A DNA stretch of 47,268 nt from an uncultured Oscillospiraceae bacterium (lineage in GTDB: Bacteria > Bacillota > Clostridia > Oscillospirales > Acutalibacteraceae), in NCBI GenBank assembly GCA_900552225.1, contig URYX01000001.1, positions 1 through 47,268 on the forward strand, in the 5' to 3' direction. This document shows, piece after piece, positions 17,239 through 25,468 of the stretch. The notes below the pieces were generated by a model. That model saw only the letters and a list, made by a program, of their open reading frames with translations, was not told where the DNA came from and ran no database searches. Each line of letters opens with the position of its first letter. Position 1 is the first letter of the stretch. The position numbers and the translations under genes are program-made.

Positions 17239-19140
17239 ATGAATACTTTGCAGATTCCCCCCTTCTGTGCGGAGAACGACTATCTGAGAAACTATGAGTA
17301 CCGTCTGCTGATCCGGGAACAGGGGCAGAACTGGCAGCCGATCGTGCCGTACACGGTGCGTATCAACGACAACTTCGGTCAGAACATCGAGCTCTCCGAC
17401 CCCGTCAGGCTCTCCCCGATGATTTATTTCTCCATGGGCGACCGCCCGGCGGAGATTTTGGTGGAGTGGCTGGGCGGCAGCATCCGGACGGCGGAAATCC
17501 TGCCGTCCGGAGCCGGCAGCGTGACCGTGCTGGAGGGCGGCCGGGCCTGTGTGACCGTGACCCGCCCGGCGCAGCTCTGCCTGCGCATCAACGGCGAGCG
17601 GTATGAGCTCGTGTATATCTTTGCCAACCCGCCGGAGGAGGCCCCGGAGGCCTCGGAGGATGTGGTCGTGATTCCGGCCGGCCATACGGAGGCTCCGTTC
17701 CTGGGCGAAAACGTCTGGAACGGCTCCATCCGCGACGTGCGGCTGTACCGCCGCACGCTGACCGCCGACGAGGCGGCGGCGCTGACCGGGGGCCGTGAGG
17801 TGGAGGGCTATACCTACCGCTGGCCGCTGCAGGGAGATCTGGCGGAGGAGAGCGGACAGGGAACCCCGACGATGGTGGGGGACACCGTGTTCGAGGAAAC
17901 CGACGGCGTTTGGGCGCTGCGGATGGACGGCTGCGGCAACCGCCTGGATACGGGCTTGGCGCTGCCGCAGGAGTGGGCAGAGAGCTACAGCCTGACCGTC
18001 TGGGTATACCTGCGCGAGGGAGCCCCCCGCCACTGCCAGATTCTGCAGGAGCTGCTGCATATCTACGCCGACGGCACGGTATGCACCAACATCGGCAGCT
18101 GGGAGCACCCCTACCGCTCGCATAATCTGCTGACGGCCGGCGCCTGGCATCAGTTGACATTGACAAAGCAGGGCAGCGATGTTACGCTCTATATTGACGG
18201 CGAGAGCGGCGGAACGGAGACCCGCAAGCCGCAGACGCGGGGCTACGGCCTGGTGATCGGCGCGGGGGATATGCGGCAGCAGCTGGTGCTGCGCGACCAC
18301 CAGACGCTGTACCTGGCGCCGGGTGCCGTGCTGCACGGCACGGTGGTGGCCCTGGGCGTGCGGGACGTGCGCATCTGCGGCAGCGGCATCATCGACATCA
18401 CGCCGCGCTCGGAATGGCAGACCTGCTTTAACGGCATTCTGGTCATCAACTCGCAGGACGTGGAGATTTCCGGCGTCATCGTCAACAACCCGCGCTTCTT
18501 CAGCGTGCGGACGATGCACAGCGAACGGGTACACTGGTCGCACGTGAAGATTTTCAGCTCCTACGGTCCGTCGGACGGCTTCAATGTCTACGGAGCGCAC
18601 GATGTGACGGCGGAGCACTGCTTCATCCGCTGCAACGACGACGGCTTTTCGCTGAGCGACGGCTGCGCCCGCGTGACCATCCGTCACTGCGTGCTCACAA
18701 ACGACGTGGCGCATGCGTTCTTCTTCTCCTCGGTGGAGGACGTGCTGGCGGAGGATATGGACATTCTCGACAGCAAGCAGGGCGACTTCGGCTATCAGGG
18801 AGTGTTCGGTACCTGCGCCGACGGCGGCCATGCGGTGCGCAACATCACCTTCCGCGACATCCGCGTGGGAGCCTTCCTGCATAACAAGCTGTTTGAAATC
18901 TGCACCATGTTCAACCCGGTGTATACCTATGAGCCGGGGAAGATCGTGGAGAACATTCTCTTTGAAAACATCACCTACGCCGGCTTCGGCCATCTGCCGT
19001 GCGAGATTCATGGCTACGATGAGACGCGCCCGGTGCGGAACGTGCGCTTCCGCAATGTGACGGTGAACGGGCAGAGGCTGACCGGGGAGACCGGCATCGT
19101 CCGTGTCGGCCGTTGCGCGGAGCAGATCGTATTTGAGTAA
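17239..19140 (+). CDS. Cytoplasmic paralogue of the GH28-like/LamG beta-helix protein
   Basis: This 633-residue protein is co-linear with the preceding one through the beta domain, the nested LamG domain and the beta-helix. It has no signal peptide or lipobox (MNTLQIPPFCAEND), so it should stay in the cytoplasm. The same permuted LamG order is visible: WNGSIRDVRLYRRTLTADEA at ~160, YTYRWPLQGD at ~193, WHQLTLTKQGSDVTLYIDGE at ~304, then direct return to the helix at LYLAPGAVLHG. Candidate catalytic residues are in PSDGFN (~444), CNDDG (~466) and VAHAFF (~490). The GGAAAGGA ribosome site is well placed. The pair looks like a tandem duplication with one copy exported and one kept inside, perhaps acting before and after import. 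Substrate is unknown; pectic oligosaccharide is inferred. Confidence 0.85.
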   Translation: MNTLQIPPFCAENDYLRNYEYRLLIREQGQNWQPIVPYTVRINDNFGQNIELSDPVRLSPMIYFSMGDRPAEILVEWLGGSIRTAEILPSGAGSVTVLEGGRACVTVTRPAQLCLRINGERYELVYIFANPPEEAPEASEDVVVIPAGHTEAPFLGENVWNGSIRDVRLYRRTLTADEAAALTGGREVEGYTYRWPLQGDLAEESGQGTPTMVGDTVFEETDGVWALRMDGCGNRLDTGLALPQEWAESYSLTVWVYLREGAPRHCQILQELLHIYADGTVCTNIGSWEHPYRSHNLLTAGAWHQLTLTKQGSDVTLYIDGESGGTETRKPQTRGYGLVIGAGDMRQQLVLRDHQTLYLAPGAVLHGTVVALGVRDVRICGSGIIDITPRSEWQTCFNGILVINSQDVEISGVIVNNPRFFSVRTMHSERVHWSHVKIFSSYGPSDGFNVYGAHDVTAEHCFIRCNDDGFSLSDGCARVTIRHCVLTNDVAHAFFFSSVEDVLAEDMDILDSKQGDFGYQGVFGTCADGGHAVRNITFRDIRVGAFLHNKLFEICTMFNPVYTYEPGKIVENILFENITYAGFGHLPCEIHGYDETRPVRNVRFRNVTVNGQRLTGETGIVRVGRCAEQIVFE

Positions 19141-19161
19141 AGTGAAACCGGAGGTGCGGCA

Positions 19162-21270
19162 ATGAGCGGGCTGTTGGAGAAGGCACAGTGGATTACGGCG
19201 AATCGGTTCCATCTGTATAATCGTGCAGTGTCCCACTCCGTGGTTCTGTTCACGCGCTTTTTCGGGGTGCACGGGCGCGTGCGCCGCGCCATGCTGCACA
19301 TCACGGCCTACGGCCTGTATGAGGCGCAGCTGAACGATCAGCCGGTGGCGGATACGCTGTGTAGCCCCGGCTTTACGTGCTACGGTAAGCGGCTGCAGGT
19401 GCAGAGCTATGACGTGACGCGGCTGCTGCGCCCCGATGGGGAAAACCGGCTGCTGGTGTATACGGCGCGCGGCTGGGCGCTTTGGGAGGATCCCGACGCT
19501 CTGCATCACACGGTGCTGGCCGCGCTGGAGATCGAGGAGGAGGACGGCACGGTGACGGAGCTGGTGACGGACAGCGAGTGGAAGGTCTCGAGCTGCGACA
19601 TCGTCACGAGCGACCTCTGCCGCGGAGAGACGCGGGACTATCGCTCGCATTACTCCATGCTGACCAAGCAGCCGGCCGAGGTGCGGGAGCTTCCCCGGCA
19701 GATGCTGATTGCGCAGGAGGGCCTCCCGATACGGCGGAAGGAGCATTACACGGTGCAGCGCCTGCTGATTACCCCCCGGGGAGAGCGGGTGCTGGATTTC
19801 GGCACCGCCCTGTGCGGCTATGTGCAGGTGCGCGTGCAGGGGCAGCCGGGGGATAAGCTGCGCCTGCAGTACGCGCTGTCGCTCGATAAGAACGGCAACT
19901 TTGACGCAGAGGACACCGACGCGATGCCGCAGACCACCTACTTTCTGTGGGACAACACGCGCCGGTGCGCGCCGATGTTCGCACTGACGGAATTCCGCTA
20001 CGTGAAGCTCCGGGAATACCCGTTGGCGGAGATCGATCCCGCCTGCTTTACGGCGGTGGCGGTGCGCTCGGACGCGGAGCGGACGGGCTGGTTCCGCTGC
20101 GGCCTCAAGGAGCTGAATACGCTGTACGAGGAGGCGGTCGGCCGGCAGCAGCGGAGCATGCTCGATATCCCGACGACGGACTGCGAGCAGGGCTGGCGCT
20201 TCGGCCGCCCGGAGGCGGTGCTGCGGGCGGCCCCCGGCGGGATGTATACCTATCAGTGCCTCGCCTTTTTCCGCAAATGGCTGCGGGACGTCGCCGCGGA
20301 GCAGGCGGCGGACGGGAGCCTCCCGCGGCGCATCCCCGACATTGCGCAGCTGCCGGAGCTCCCGCCCTCTCTGGAATCCGGCCTCGCCGTCGTGGAGCTT
20401 CCGTGGCTCTGCTTCCGGCTGTACGGCGATACGGCGGTGCTGCGTGAGCAGTATCCCGCCATGTGCCGGCTGGAGCAGTGGGCGGCGGCGCGGGTTCACG
20501 GGCTGCGGGAGCCCTTCCCGCAGGAGACGGCCGATGAGCTGCCGCTGTATGCGCGCCTTCTGCGTCGGCTGAACCGGATTGCCTCGCTTCTCGGCTATAC
20601 GGCGGATGCGGAGCGGTATCTCCGGCGGTATGAGCGGGCGCGCGCGGCGGTGGACCGCCGGTTGTCGGCCGCGCAGGCGCGGCATGCGCTCCCGCCCGAG
20701 CTGCTTCCCGCGGCGCTGCAGAGCGGCGCATGGGACGCCGGACGCGTCTGGGAGGCGCTCCCGCCGGAGCTTCTGTCCGGCAAGGGCCTGTCCCGTGGCC
20801 TGCGCACGGCGCTGGAGCAGCTGCTGTTTTCGTGGGAGACGGAGGAACTCTACGACCTTCCGGTCTGCGCAAAACGCATGGGGGAGGTGTATCCCTCCCT
20901 GCTGCAGGCCCTGTATTTCGCGGATCACGACCGTGCGAAGGACGGCGGAGAGGCGGATGCCTGCGCGGTGGCGGAGTGGCTGTATGCCCGCGTGGCCGGT
21001 CTGCGGCCGGCGGGGGAAAACGGCGGCTTTTCGACGGTGGACATCTGCCCGCTGCCTCACCCGCAGGTGGGCTGGGCGGAGGCCGCGCTGAAAACGGGCA
21101 CCGGCCGTATCGTATCCTCCTGGAAATACCAAAAGGATACGGTCTGTTATACCCTGGAAATCCCGCGCGGTGTCCGCGCGCGCTTCCGGGTGGGCGATGA
21201 GATCTTTGAGCTGAACGAGGGAGTCCACCGGTTCCGCAGACAGGGCTCCCTCCCGGCCGAGAAATGCTGA
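19162..21270 (+). CDS. GH78 alpha-L-rhamnosidase homologue with degenerate catalytic motif
   Basis: The 702-residue protein follows the GH78 layout. An N-terminal beta domain (YGLYEAQLNDQPVADTLCSPGF) comes first, then the concanavalin-like domain (VLDFGTALCGYVQVRV, DNTRRCAPMFALTEFRYVKL), an alpha/alpha barrel from ~310, and a C-terminal beta domain (GTGRIVSSWKYQKDTVCYTL). The usual catalytic stretch DCPQR(D/E)ERxGWTGD is replaced at residues ~334-353 by DIPTTDCEQGWRFGRPEAV. The spacing is unchanged, but the acidic residue and WTGD are gone. The following W-x-D-A segment also becomes LESGLAVVELPW. It is 150-300 residues shorter than typical GH78 enzymes, with the loss in the barrel. It has no signal peptide. 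It may be an inactive carbohydrate-binding or regulatory homologue, or an enzyme with moved chemistry. Confidence 0.75.
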   Translation: MSGLLEKAQWITANRFHLYNRAVSHSVVLFTRFFGVHGRVRRAMLHITAYGLYEAQLNDQPVADTLCSPGFTCYGKRLQVQSYDVTRLLRPDGENRLLVYTARGWALWEDPDALHHTVLAALEIEEEDGTVTELVTDSEWKVSSCDIVTSDLCRGETRDYRSHYSMLTKQPAEVRELPRQMLIAQEGLPIRRKEHYTVQRLLITPRGERVLDFGTALCGYVQVRVQGQPGDKLRLQYALSLDKNGNFDAEDTDAMPQTTYFLWDNTRRCAPMFALTEFRYVKLREYPLAEIDPACFTAVAVRSDAERTGWFRCGLKELNTLYEEAVGRQQRSMLDIPTTDCEQGWRFGRPEAVLRAAPGGMYTYQCLAFFRKWLRDVAAEQAADGSLPRRIPDIAQLPELPPSLESGLAVVELPWLCFRLYGDTAVLREQYPAMCRLEQWAAARVHGLREPFPQETADELPLYARLLRRLNRIASLLGYTADAERYLRRYERARAAVDRRLSAAQARHALPPELLPAALQSGAWDAGRVWEALPPELLSGKGLSRGLRTALEQLLFSWETEELYDLPVCAKRMGEVYPSLLQALYFADHDRAKDGGEADACAVAEWLYARVAGLRPAGENGGFSTVDICPLPHPQVGWAEAALKTGTGRIVSSWKYQKDTVCYTLEIPRGVRARFRVGDEIFELNEGVHRFRRQGSLPAEKC

Positions 21271-21280
21271 GGACAATGCG

Positions 21281-22216
21281 ATGACGGAAACCTCCAAGAA
21301 AAATCTGAATATTCGCTTCCACTTCGACATCTGCTCGACCTTTGATCCGGTGGCGCTGAGAAACTACTGGCTGCTGCAGGTGGGCGACATCAGCTACACC
21401 AGCTCCTTTACGAGCGAGGTGCATCTGCAGACCTGCTATGAGATTTCCTATATCGTCTCCGGCTCCGGCAAATTCGTGCTGGATAACCGGGAATATTCCG
21501 TGCGTCAGGGCGACATCATCGTGGCGCGTCTGGGACAGGAGCACTATATCTGCTCCTCGGCCTATGACCCGATCCGCTTCTTTTACGTCGGGTTTCTGTT
21601 TGAGCCGCAGGCCGCCTCGGCGGCGGAATACGCCGAGATCATCGCACTGTTCGACGACCCCAGGTATACCCTGATTCACGATCAGTACGATATTTCCTCG
21701 GCCTTTTTTGACCTGCTCAACGAGTTTCTGTCGGAGAAGCCGCTCAAATGGATGATTACGGAGAGCTGCCTGGAGCGCCTGATCGGACTGACCTACCGGA
21801 ATTTCCTGCAGATGAAAAAGGAAACCTATGTGCAGAACGAGCACTGGAACGACGCCAGCCGCGTGCTGTATGAGATCATCAGCTATGTGGACCGGAATGT
21901 GCGCAAGATCCGCCACATGAACGAGATCAGTCAGCACCTCGGCTACAGCTATCCGTATGTGTCCAATCTGTTTTCGGAAAATATGGGGATTACCCTGAAG
22001 GAATACGTGGACGGCAAAAAGATCGAGTACGCCAAGACGCTGCTGTACAAGGGCTCGGTGATCACCGAGGTGGCGGAGGCGGCGGGATACGACTCCATCC
22101 ACGCCTTCAGCCGCGCGTTCAAGCGCAAGACGGGGCTCTCCCCGATGGCCTACTGTCAGCAGCGGGGCGAGGAAAACCCGTCCGAGGTGGGCTCGCTCCA
22201 TAACCGGATGCGCTGA
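21281..22216 (+). CDS. AraC-family transcriptional regulator
   Basis: A 311-residue regulator. Residues ~30-140 form a cupin-like sensing domain (ISYIVSGSGKFVLDNREYSV, QGDIIVARLGQEHY). The C-terminal ~100 residues contain the paired helix-turn-helix of AraC proteins: ISQHLGYSYPYVSNLFSENM with GITLKEYV, then EVAEAAGYDSIHAFSRAFKR and KTGLSPMAYC. It starts 11 bases after the GH78 homologue, within the same operon, and the last GH28 gene follows 56 bases later. It most likely senses a sugar from the imported glycan and activates the locus, including itself; target sites were not identified. The first helix-turn-helix half is well conserved, so DNA binding is expected. Confidence 0.92.
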   Translation: MTETSKKNLNIRFHFDICSTFDPVALRNYWLLQVGDISYTSSFTSEVHLQTCYEISYIVSGSGKFVLDNREYSVRQGDIIVARLGQEHYICSSAYDPIRFFYVGFLFEPQAASAAEYAEIIALFDDPRYTLIHDQYDISSAFFDLLNEFLSEKPLKWMITESCLERLIGLTYRNFLQMKKETYVQNEHWNDASRVLYEIISYVDRNVRKIRHMNEISQHLGYSYPYVSNLFSENMGITLKEYVDGKKIEYAKTLLYKGSVITEVAEAAGYDSIHAFSRAFKRKTGLSPMAYCQQRGEENPSEVGSLHNRMR

Positions 22217-22271
22217 TGCGGCGCTCCGGCATCAACAGCGGGAATATCCCGCAGAAAATGAGGAATCAACC

Positions 22272-23549
22272 ATGGAACAACGCTATACGGTTTCGGCCGA
22301 CGGCTGCCCGGTGCCCCTGATCCCGGCGCAGGTATGGGAGAAGAAGGGGCAGGCGGAGCCGATTCCGCATACGATGTATCTGGCGTGCATCGAGCACGAT
22401 TTTCAGACGCCGCTCACGCTGCGGGTGCGGCATACCGGCGGCGGGGAGGCCGAGGTGCGTCCCCATGCGCTCGGGCTGCAGCCGGTGCGGCAGGGGGAGG
22501 AGGATGTGCTGACGCTCACCTCTCCGGCGAAGCTGTCGCTCGAATACGGCGGGAAGCTGTATGAGAATCTGTTCGTGTTTGCCCTGCAGCCGGACGCGCA
22601 GCGCCCCGATCCCGCGGCCCCCGGCGTGCGCTATTTCGGGCCCGGGGAGCACCACCCGGGGGAAATACGGCTCTCCTCCGGCGAAACGCTGTATCTGGAT
22701 GCGGGGGCGACGGTGTACGGCCGCGTCTGTGCCAAGGGCGCGGAGCATATCACGGTGGCCGGCCACGGCATCCTGCACGGCGGCGAGGAAAACCACGATA
22801 CCGACCGGAAATACCACATGTTCTTCGAGGATTGCCGCGACGTGACGGTACGGGATGTGCTGATGTGCGATTCCCCGGCCTGGAGCTTTGTGACCATGCG
22901 CTGCCGCGGTGTCACGGCGGAGGGCCTGCGGCAGGTCTCCTATAACTGGAACAGCGACGGCTTCGACATCTGCGGCAGCGAGGATGTCACCATTGACGGG
23001 GCCTTTATCCGCAATTTCGACGATAACATCTCGCTCAAGAGCTTCGGCGGCCACTGTCGGAACATCACGATGAAGAACTCCGTGCTGTGGTGCGACTGCG
23101 CCCACAATATGCTGGTCGGCCCGGAGGCCGACCGCGAGCAGGGCACCGTGTTTGAAAACATCCTCTTTGAGAACATCGACGTCCTGGAAAGCCGGGAATA
23201 CTGCGAGACGTATATGGGCGTGATGGCCATTATGTGCGCCGACCGGGCCCGCATCCGCAATGTCTGCTGGAGGAATATCCGGGTGGAGCGCCTGTCGCAC
23301 GGCAAGCTGGTGCAGATCCGCTATGTGACGGCCTATGCCAAGGAGCTCGGCCGCTCCGTGGAGGACATCCGCTTCGAGCGAATCACGGCGGAGCTGCCCG
23401 AACGCCCGGTGATTACCATTGCCGGGGCCGATGCCGGGCGCACGGTGCAGCGGGTGACCTTTGACGGCCTGCAGGCCGATCCCGTATGGGATCTGGCGGC
23501 TTTTACGGGGCCGGTCGTCTGCAACGGGACCGCGGTCTCCTGCGGCTGA
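22272..23549 (+). CDS. Intracellular GH28-family polygalacturonase-like hydrolase
   Basis: A 425-residue protein without a signal peptide. Residues ~40-130 form the N-terminal beta domain (LSLEYGGKLYENLFVFALQP, LDAGATVYGRVCAKG). Residues ~140-410 are a parallel beta-helix with NSDGFDICGSEDV (~227), NFDDNISLKS (~250) and CAHNM (~277). These align with the GH28 motifs NTDG, GDD and the histidine. A CADRARIRNVCWRNIRV segment is shared in pattern with the two tandem beta-helix proteins upstream, so all three belong to one subgroup. GH28 enzymes hydrolyse galacturonide bonds in pectin or rhamnogalacturonan. The cytoplasmic location implies action on imported short oligosaccharides. It is the last gene before a strong terminator and ends the operon. 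Confidence 0.85.
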   Translation: MEQRYTVSADGCPVPLIPAQVWEKKGQAEPIPHTMYLACIEHDFQTPLTLRVRHTGGGEAEVRPHALGLQPVRQGEEDVLTLTSPAKLSLEYGGKLYENLFVFALQPDAQRPDPAAPGVRYFGPGEHHPGEIRLSSGETLYLDAGATVYGRVCAKGAEHITVAGHGILHGGEENHDTDRKYHMFFEDCRDVTVRDVLMCDSPAWSFVTMRCRGVTAEGLRQVSYNWNSDGFDICGSEDVTIDGAFIRNFDDNISLKSFGGHCRNITMKNSVLWCDCAHNMLVGPEADREQGTVFENILFENIDVLESREYCETYMGVMAIMCADRARIRNVCWRNIRVERLSHGKLVQIRYVTAYAKELGRSVEDIRFERITAELPERPVITIAGADAGRTVQRVTFDGLQADPVWDLAAFTGPVVCNGTAVSCG

Positions 23550-23557
23550 GCCCAACC

Positions 23558-23618
23558 GAAAAGCCCCATCCGACAGGCCGCCTTGGAAGCGGAGGCCCTT
23601 GTCGGATGGGGCTTTTTT
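23558..23618. terminator. Bidirectional terminator between convergent genes
   Basis: GCCCCATCCGACA (23563-23575) pairs perfectly with TGTCGGATGGGGC (23600-23612). An A-run precedes and TTTTTT follows, so it works on both strands. It ends the glycan operon on + and the YfbR-type gene on -. The 24-base loop contains a smaller GGCC stem. Confidence 0.95.
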
Positions 23619-23626
23619 CTGTGCAG

Positions 23627-24208
23627 TCAGGACAGCGACTGGTCGAGCGTCTGCGAAAACGCGGGCAGAAACTCCGTCAGGAAGCATTCCGCCGCCGGAC
23701 AGTGCAGGGCGTGCAGCGCCTGCTCGGTGGTCTCCCGCGCCACGGAGAACTCCCGGTTGCCTGCCTTCAGCTCCTCCTCGCATTTGATGAGCGCGGACAG
23801 CTTGTCGGCGGCCTTGACGAGGCGGCGCTCCTCCTCCGTCATCTCCTCGTGCAGCAGCGGCGCGTAATCGGGCCGCAGATCCTCCGGCAGCAGCGAGAGC
23901 AGCGTCTCGGCGGCGGTGTTCTCCACCTGCCGGTAGGCCTCGCGAAGCCCGGAATTGTGGTATTTGACCGGAGTGGGCAGGTCACCCGTCAGAATTTCCG
24001 AGGCGTCGTGGTAGAGCGCAAACAGGACACAGCGCTCCGCGCAGACCGTTCCGCCGAAGCGGCGGTTGTGCAGCAGGGCCAGGGCGTGCGCCAGCACGGC
24101 GGTCTCCTGCGTATGCTCCGCCACACTCTCCGCCGAGGTGTTGCGCATCAGGGACCAGCGGGTAATCAGCTTCATGCGGGACAGCATGGCATAAAAGGCA
24201 TAGGGCAT
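23627..24208 (-). CDS. yfbR: HD-domain 5'-deoxynucleotidase, YfbR type
   Basis: The 193-residue protein starts at MPYAFYAML, chosen because AAGGAG lies nine bases upstream; a longer open frame exists but runs through the promoter. It matches YfbR closely as I remember that sequence: LSRMKLITRWSLMRN, SVAEHTQETAVLAHALA, LYHDASEILTGDLPTPVKY, ADKLSALIKCEEEL. The HD metal ligands are the His of AEH, the His-Asp of YHD and the later Asp of AADKL. E. coli YfbR removes phosphate from deoxynucleoside 5'-monophosphates and is about 199 residues long. It acts in the cytoplasm in nucleotide balance. It is a stand-alone gene with its own promoter. Confidence 0.9.
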   Translation of the reverse strand: MPYAFYAMLSRMKLITRWSLMRNTSAESVAEHTQETAVLAHALALLHNRRFGGTVCAERCVLFALYHDASEILTGDLPTPVKYHNSGLREAYRQVENTAAETLLSLLPEDLRPDYAPLLHEEMTEEERRLVKAADKLSALIKCEEELKAGNREFSVARETTEQALHALHCPAAECFLTEFLPAFSQTLDQSLS

Positions 24209-24252
24209 ACCGAAACACTCCTTCGTGAAAAAACGCACCTTTTCCGAAGAAC

Positions 24253-24281
24253 AGTATACCACAAATGCGGGCATCCGTAAA
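24253..24281 (-). promoter_or_regulatory. Sigma-70 type promoter for the YfbR gene
   Basis: On the - strand, TTTACG (-35) and TATACT (-10) are 17 bases apart. The -10 lies about 45 bases before the start codon. The site sits between the upstream ABC-permease stop and the gene. Confidence 0.7.
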
Positions 24282-24286
24282 GTGCT

Positions 24287-25468
24287 TTATTCCTGCCGCA
24301 GGGCATCGACCGGCCGCATGCGGGCCGCCTGCAGCGCGGGATAGACACCGAACAGCGCCCCGATGGCGATGCAGAACAGGACGAGCAGCAGCATACGCCC
24401 ACCCTCCGGCGCAAAGGGCATATGAAAGGCGCTGAGCCCGGCCCAGGAGACCCCGAGGCCGACCGCCAGCCCGGCGACGCTCCCGAGCAGGGAGAGCACC
24501 GCCGATTCCGCCAGAAACTCCGCCAGAATCCGGGAGCGCGGTGCCCCGATGGCCTTTTTGATGCCGATTTCGCGCACACGCTCGTGTACGGAGACGAGCA
24601 TGATGGTCATGATGCCGAGCCCCGATACGAGCAGGGAGATGCCGCTGATGACGGTGAGAATCAGCGTGACAATGTGCATCAGGCTGTTCAGTCTGGATTT
24701 CTGCATAGCCAGATTCTCCGTCTCAAACTGGCCGCGGGTGCCCGTTTCGCGGTCCAGCGTGCGCATGATGCGCTGTGCCAGCTGCTCCGTGTCCGTGTGC
24801 TCCGCGGCCCGGACGGCAATCTGGTCAAAGCCGCCGGAGCCGCTGATCTGCTGCTGCGTGGTGTAGGGAATGAGCACGACTCCCGGAATATACGCGGTCA
24901 GATTCTGCAGCAGGCTGCTGCCCGCCTCCGCCACGCCGACGATTTCAAAGGCCGTCTCGGTGCCGTTCAGGCGGAGCCACAGGGTCTTTCCGACGATGTT
25001 GCCGCGCGCATATGCCTTTTCGGCAAAGGTCTCCTCCACGACGCAGACCGCCGCTCCGCTGCGGATGTCTCCGCGGGTGAGAAGCCGCCCGTAGCGCAGA
25101 TTGACGGAAATGGCCTGTACGGAGCCCCCGTCGATGCCGCAGGCGACCACCTCCTGCTCGGTTTCCCGCAGCTTGGCCTCAGCCCGCAGAATGGTCAGCG
25201 GCACGGCGCTTTCCACGCCCTCGGTGCCGCGGATAAGCCGCAGGCTGTCCTCATCCAGCAGCACCTCCGCCCCCGCGGCGGCGCTGACGGAGAGCCCGCT
25301 CATGCCGAGATCGTCCAGCTCGGCCGCCACGGCCTGCGTCCCGGCGCGGCCGATGGAGGAGACCACGGTGACCAGAATCACGCCGACGGCGATGCTTCCG
25401 GCTGTCAGGCAGGTACGTACCCGTTGGCGGCACAGGCTGCGCCAGGCCGCACGCCACAGCTCACCCAT
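24287..25468 (-). CDS. MacB/FtsX-type ABC transporter permease without linked ATPase
   Basis: A 393-residue protein. The ATG at 25468 shares a base with the TAA of the upstream adaptor gene (TAATG), and the frame further upstream only shadows that gene. One N-terminal helix (~20-42) is followed by a large extracytoplasmic MacB-periplasmic-core-like domain. Three C-terminal helices come last (TLILTVISGISLLVSGLGIM; AVLSLLGSVAGLAVGLGVSW; LLVLFCIAIGALFGVYPALQ). The motif HERVREIGIKKAIGAPRSRI and the terminal PALQAARMRPVDALRQE are diagnostic of the FtsX/MacB permease family. Such permeases export peptides, antibiotics or lipoproteins, or carry mechanical signals across the membrane. Normally an ATPase gene lies between the adaptor and the permease; here it is absent. 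Confidence 0.9.
   Translation of the reverse strand: MGELWRAAWRSLCRQRVRTCLTAGSIAVGVILVTVVSSIGRAGTQAVAAELDDLGMSGLSVSAAAGAEVLLDEDSLRLIRGTEGVESAVPLTILRAEAKLRETEQEVVACGIDGGSVQAISVNLRYGRLLTRGDIRSGAAVCVVEETFAEKAYARGNIVGKTLWLRLNGTETAFEIVGVAEAGSSLLQNLTAYIPGVVLIPYTTQQQISGSGGFDQIAVRAAEHTDTEQLAQRIMRTLDRETGTRGQFETENLAMQKSRLNSLMHIVTLILTVISGISLLVSGLGIMTIMLVSVHERVREIGIKKAIGAPRSRILAEFLAESAVLSLLGSVAGLAVGLGVSWAGLSAFHMPFAPEGGRMLLLVLFCIAIGALFGVYPALQAARMRPVDALRQE

Noticed and set aside
19162..21270. Frameshift as the reason for the degenerate GH78 motif
   Set aside because: Conserved residues on both sides of the altered motif keep exact spacing in one frame, and the C-terminal domain is still readable, so substitution rather than frameshift explains it.
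16606..21330. A 1574-codon antisense open frame across the beta-helix and GH78 genes
   Set aside because: Same reasons: GC-rich third positions remove stop codons on the opposite strand, and the product has no domain or signal. The + strand genes have motifs and ribosome sites.
2046..23549. Prophage, transposon or integrated element carrying the glycan locus
   Set aside because: No integrase, transposase, attachment-site repeat or tRNA junction is seen at either side, and composition by eye matches the rest of the window.
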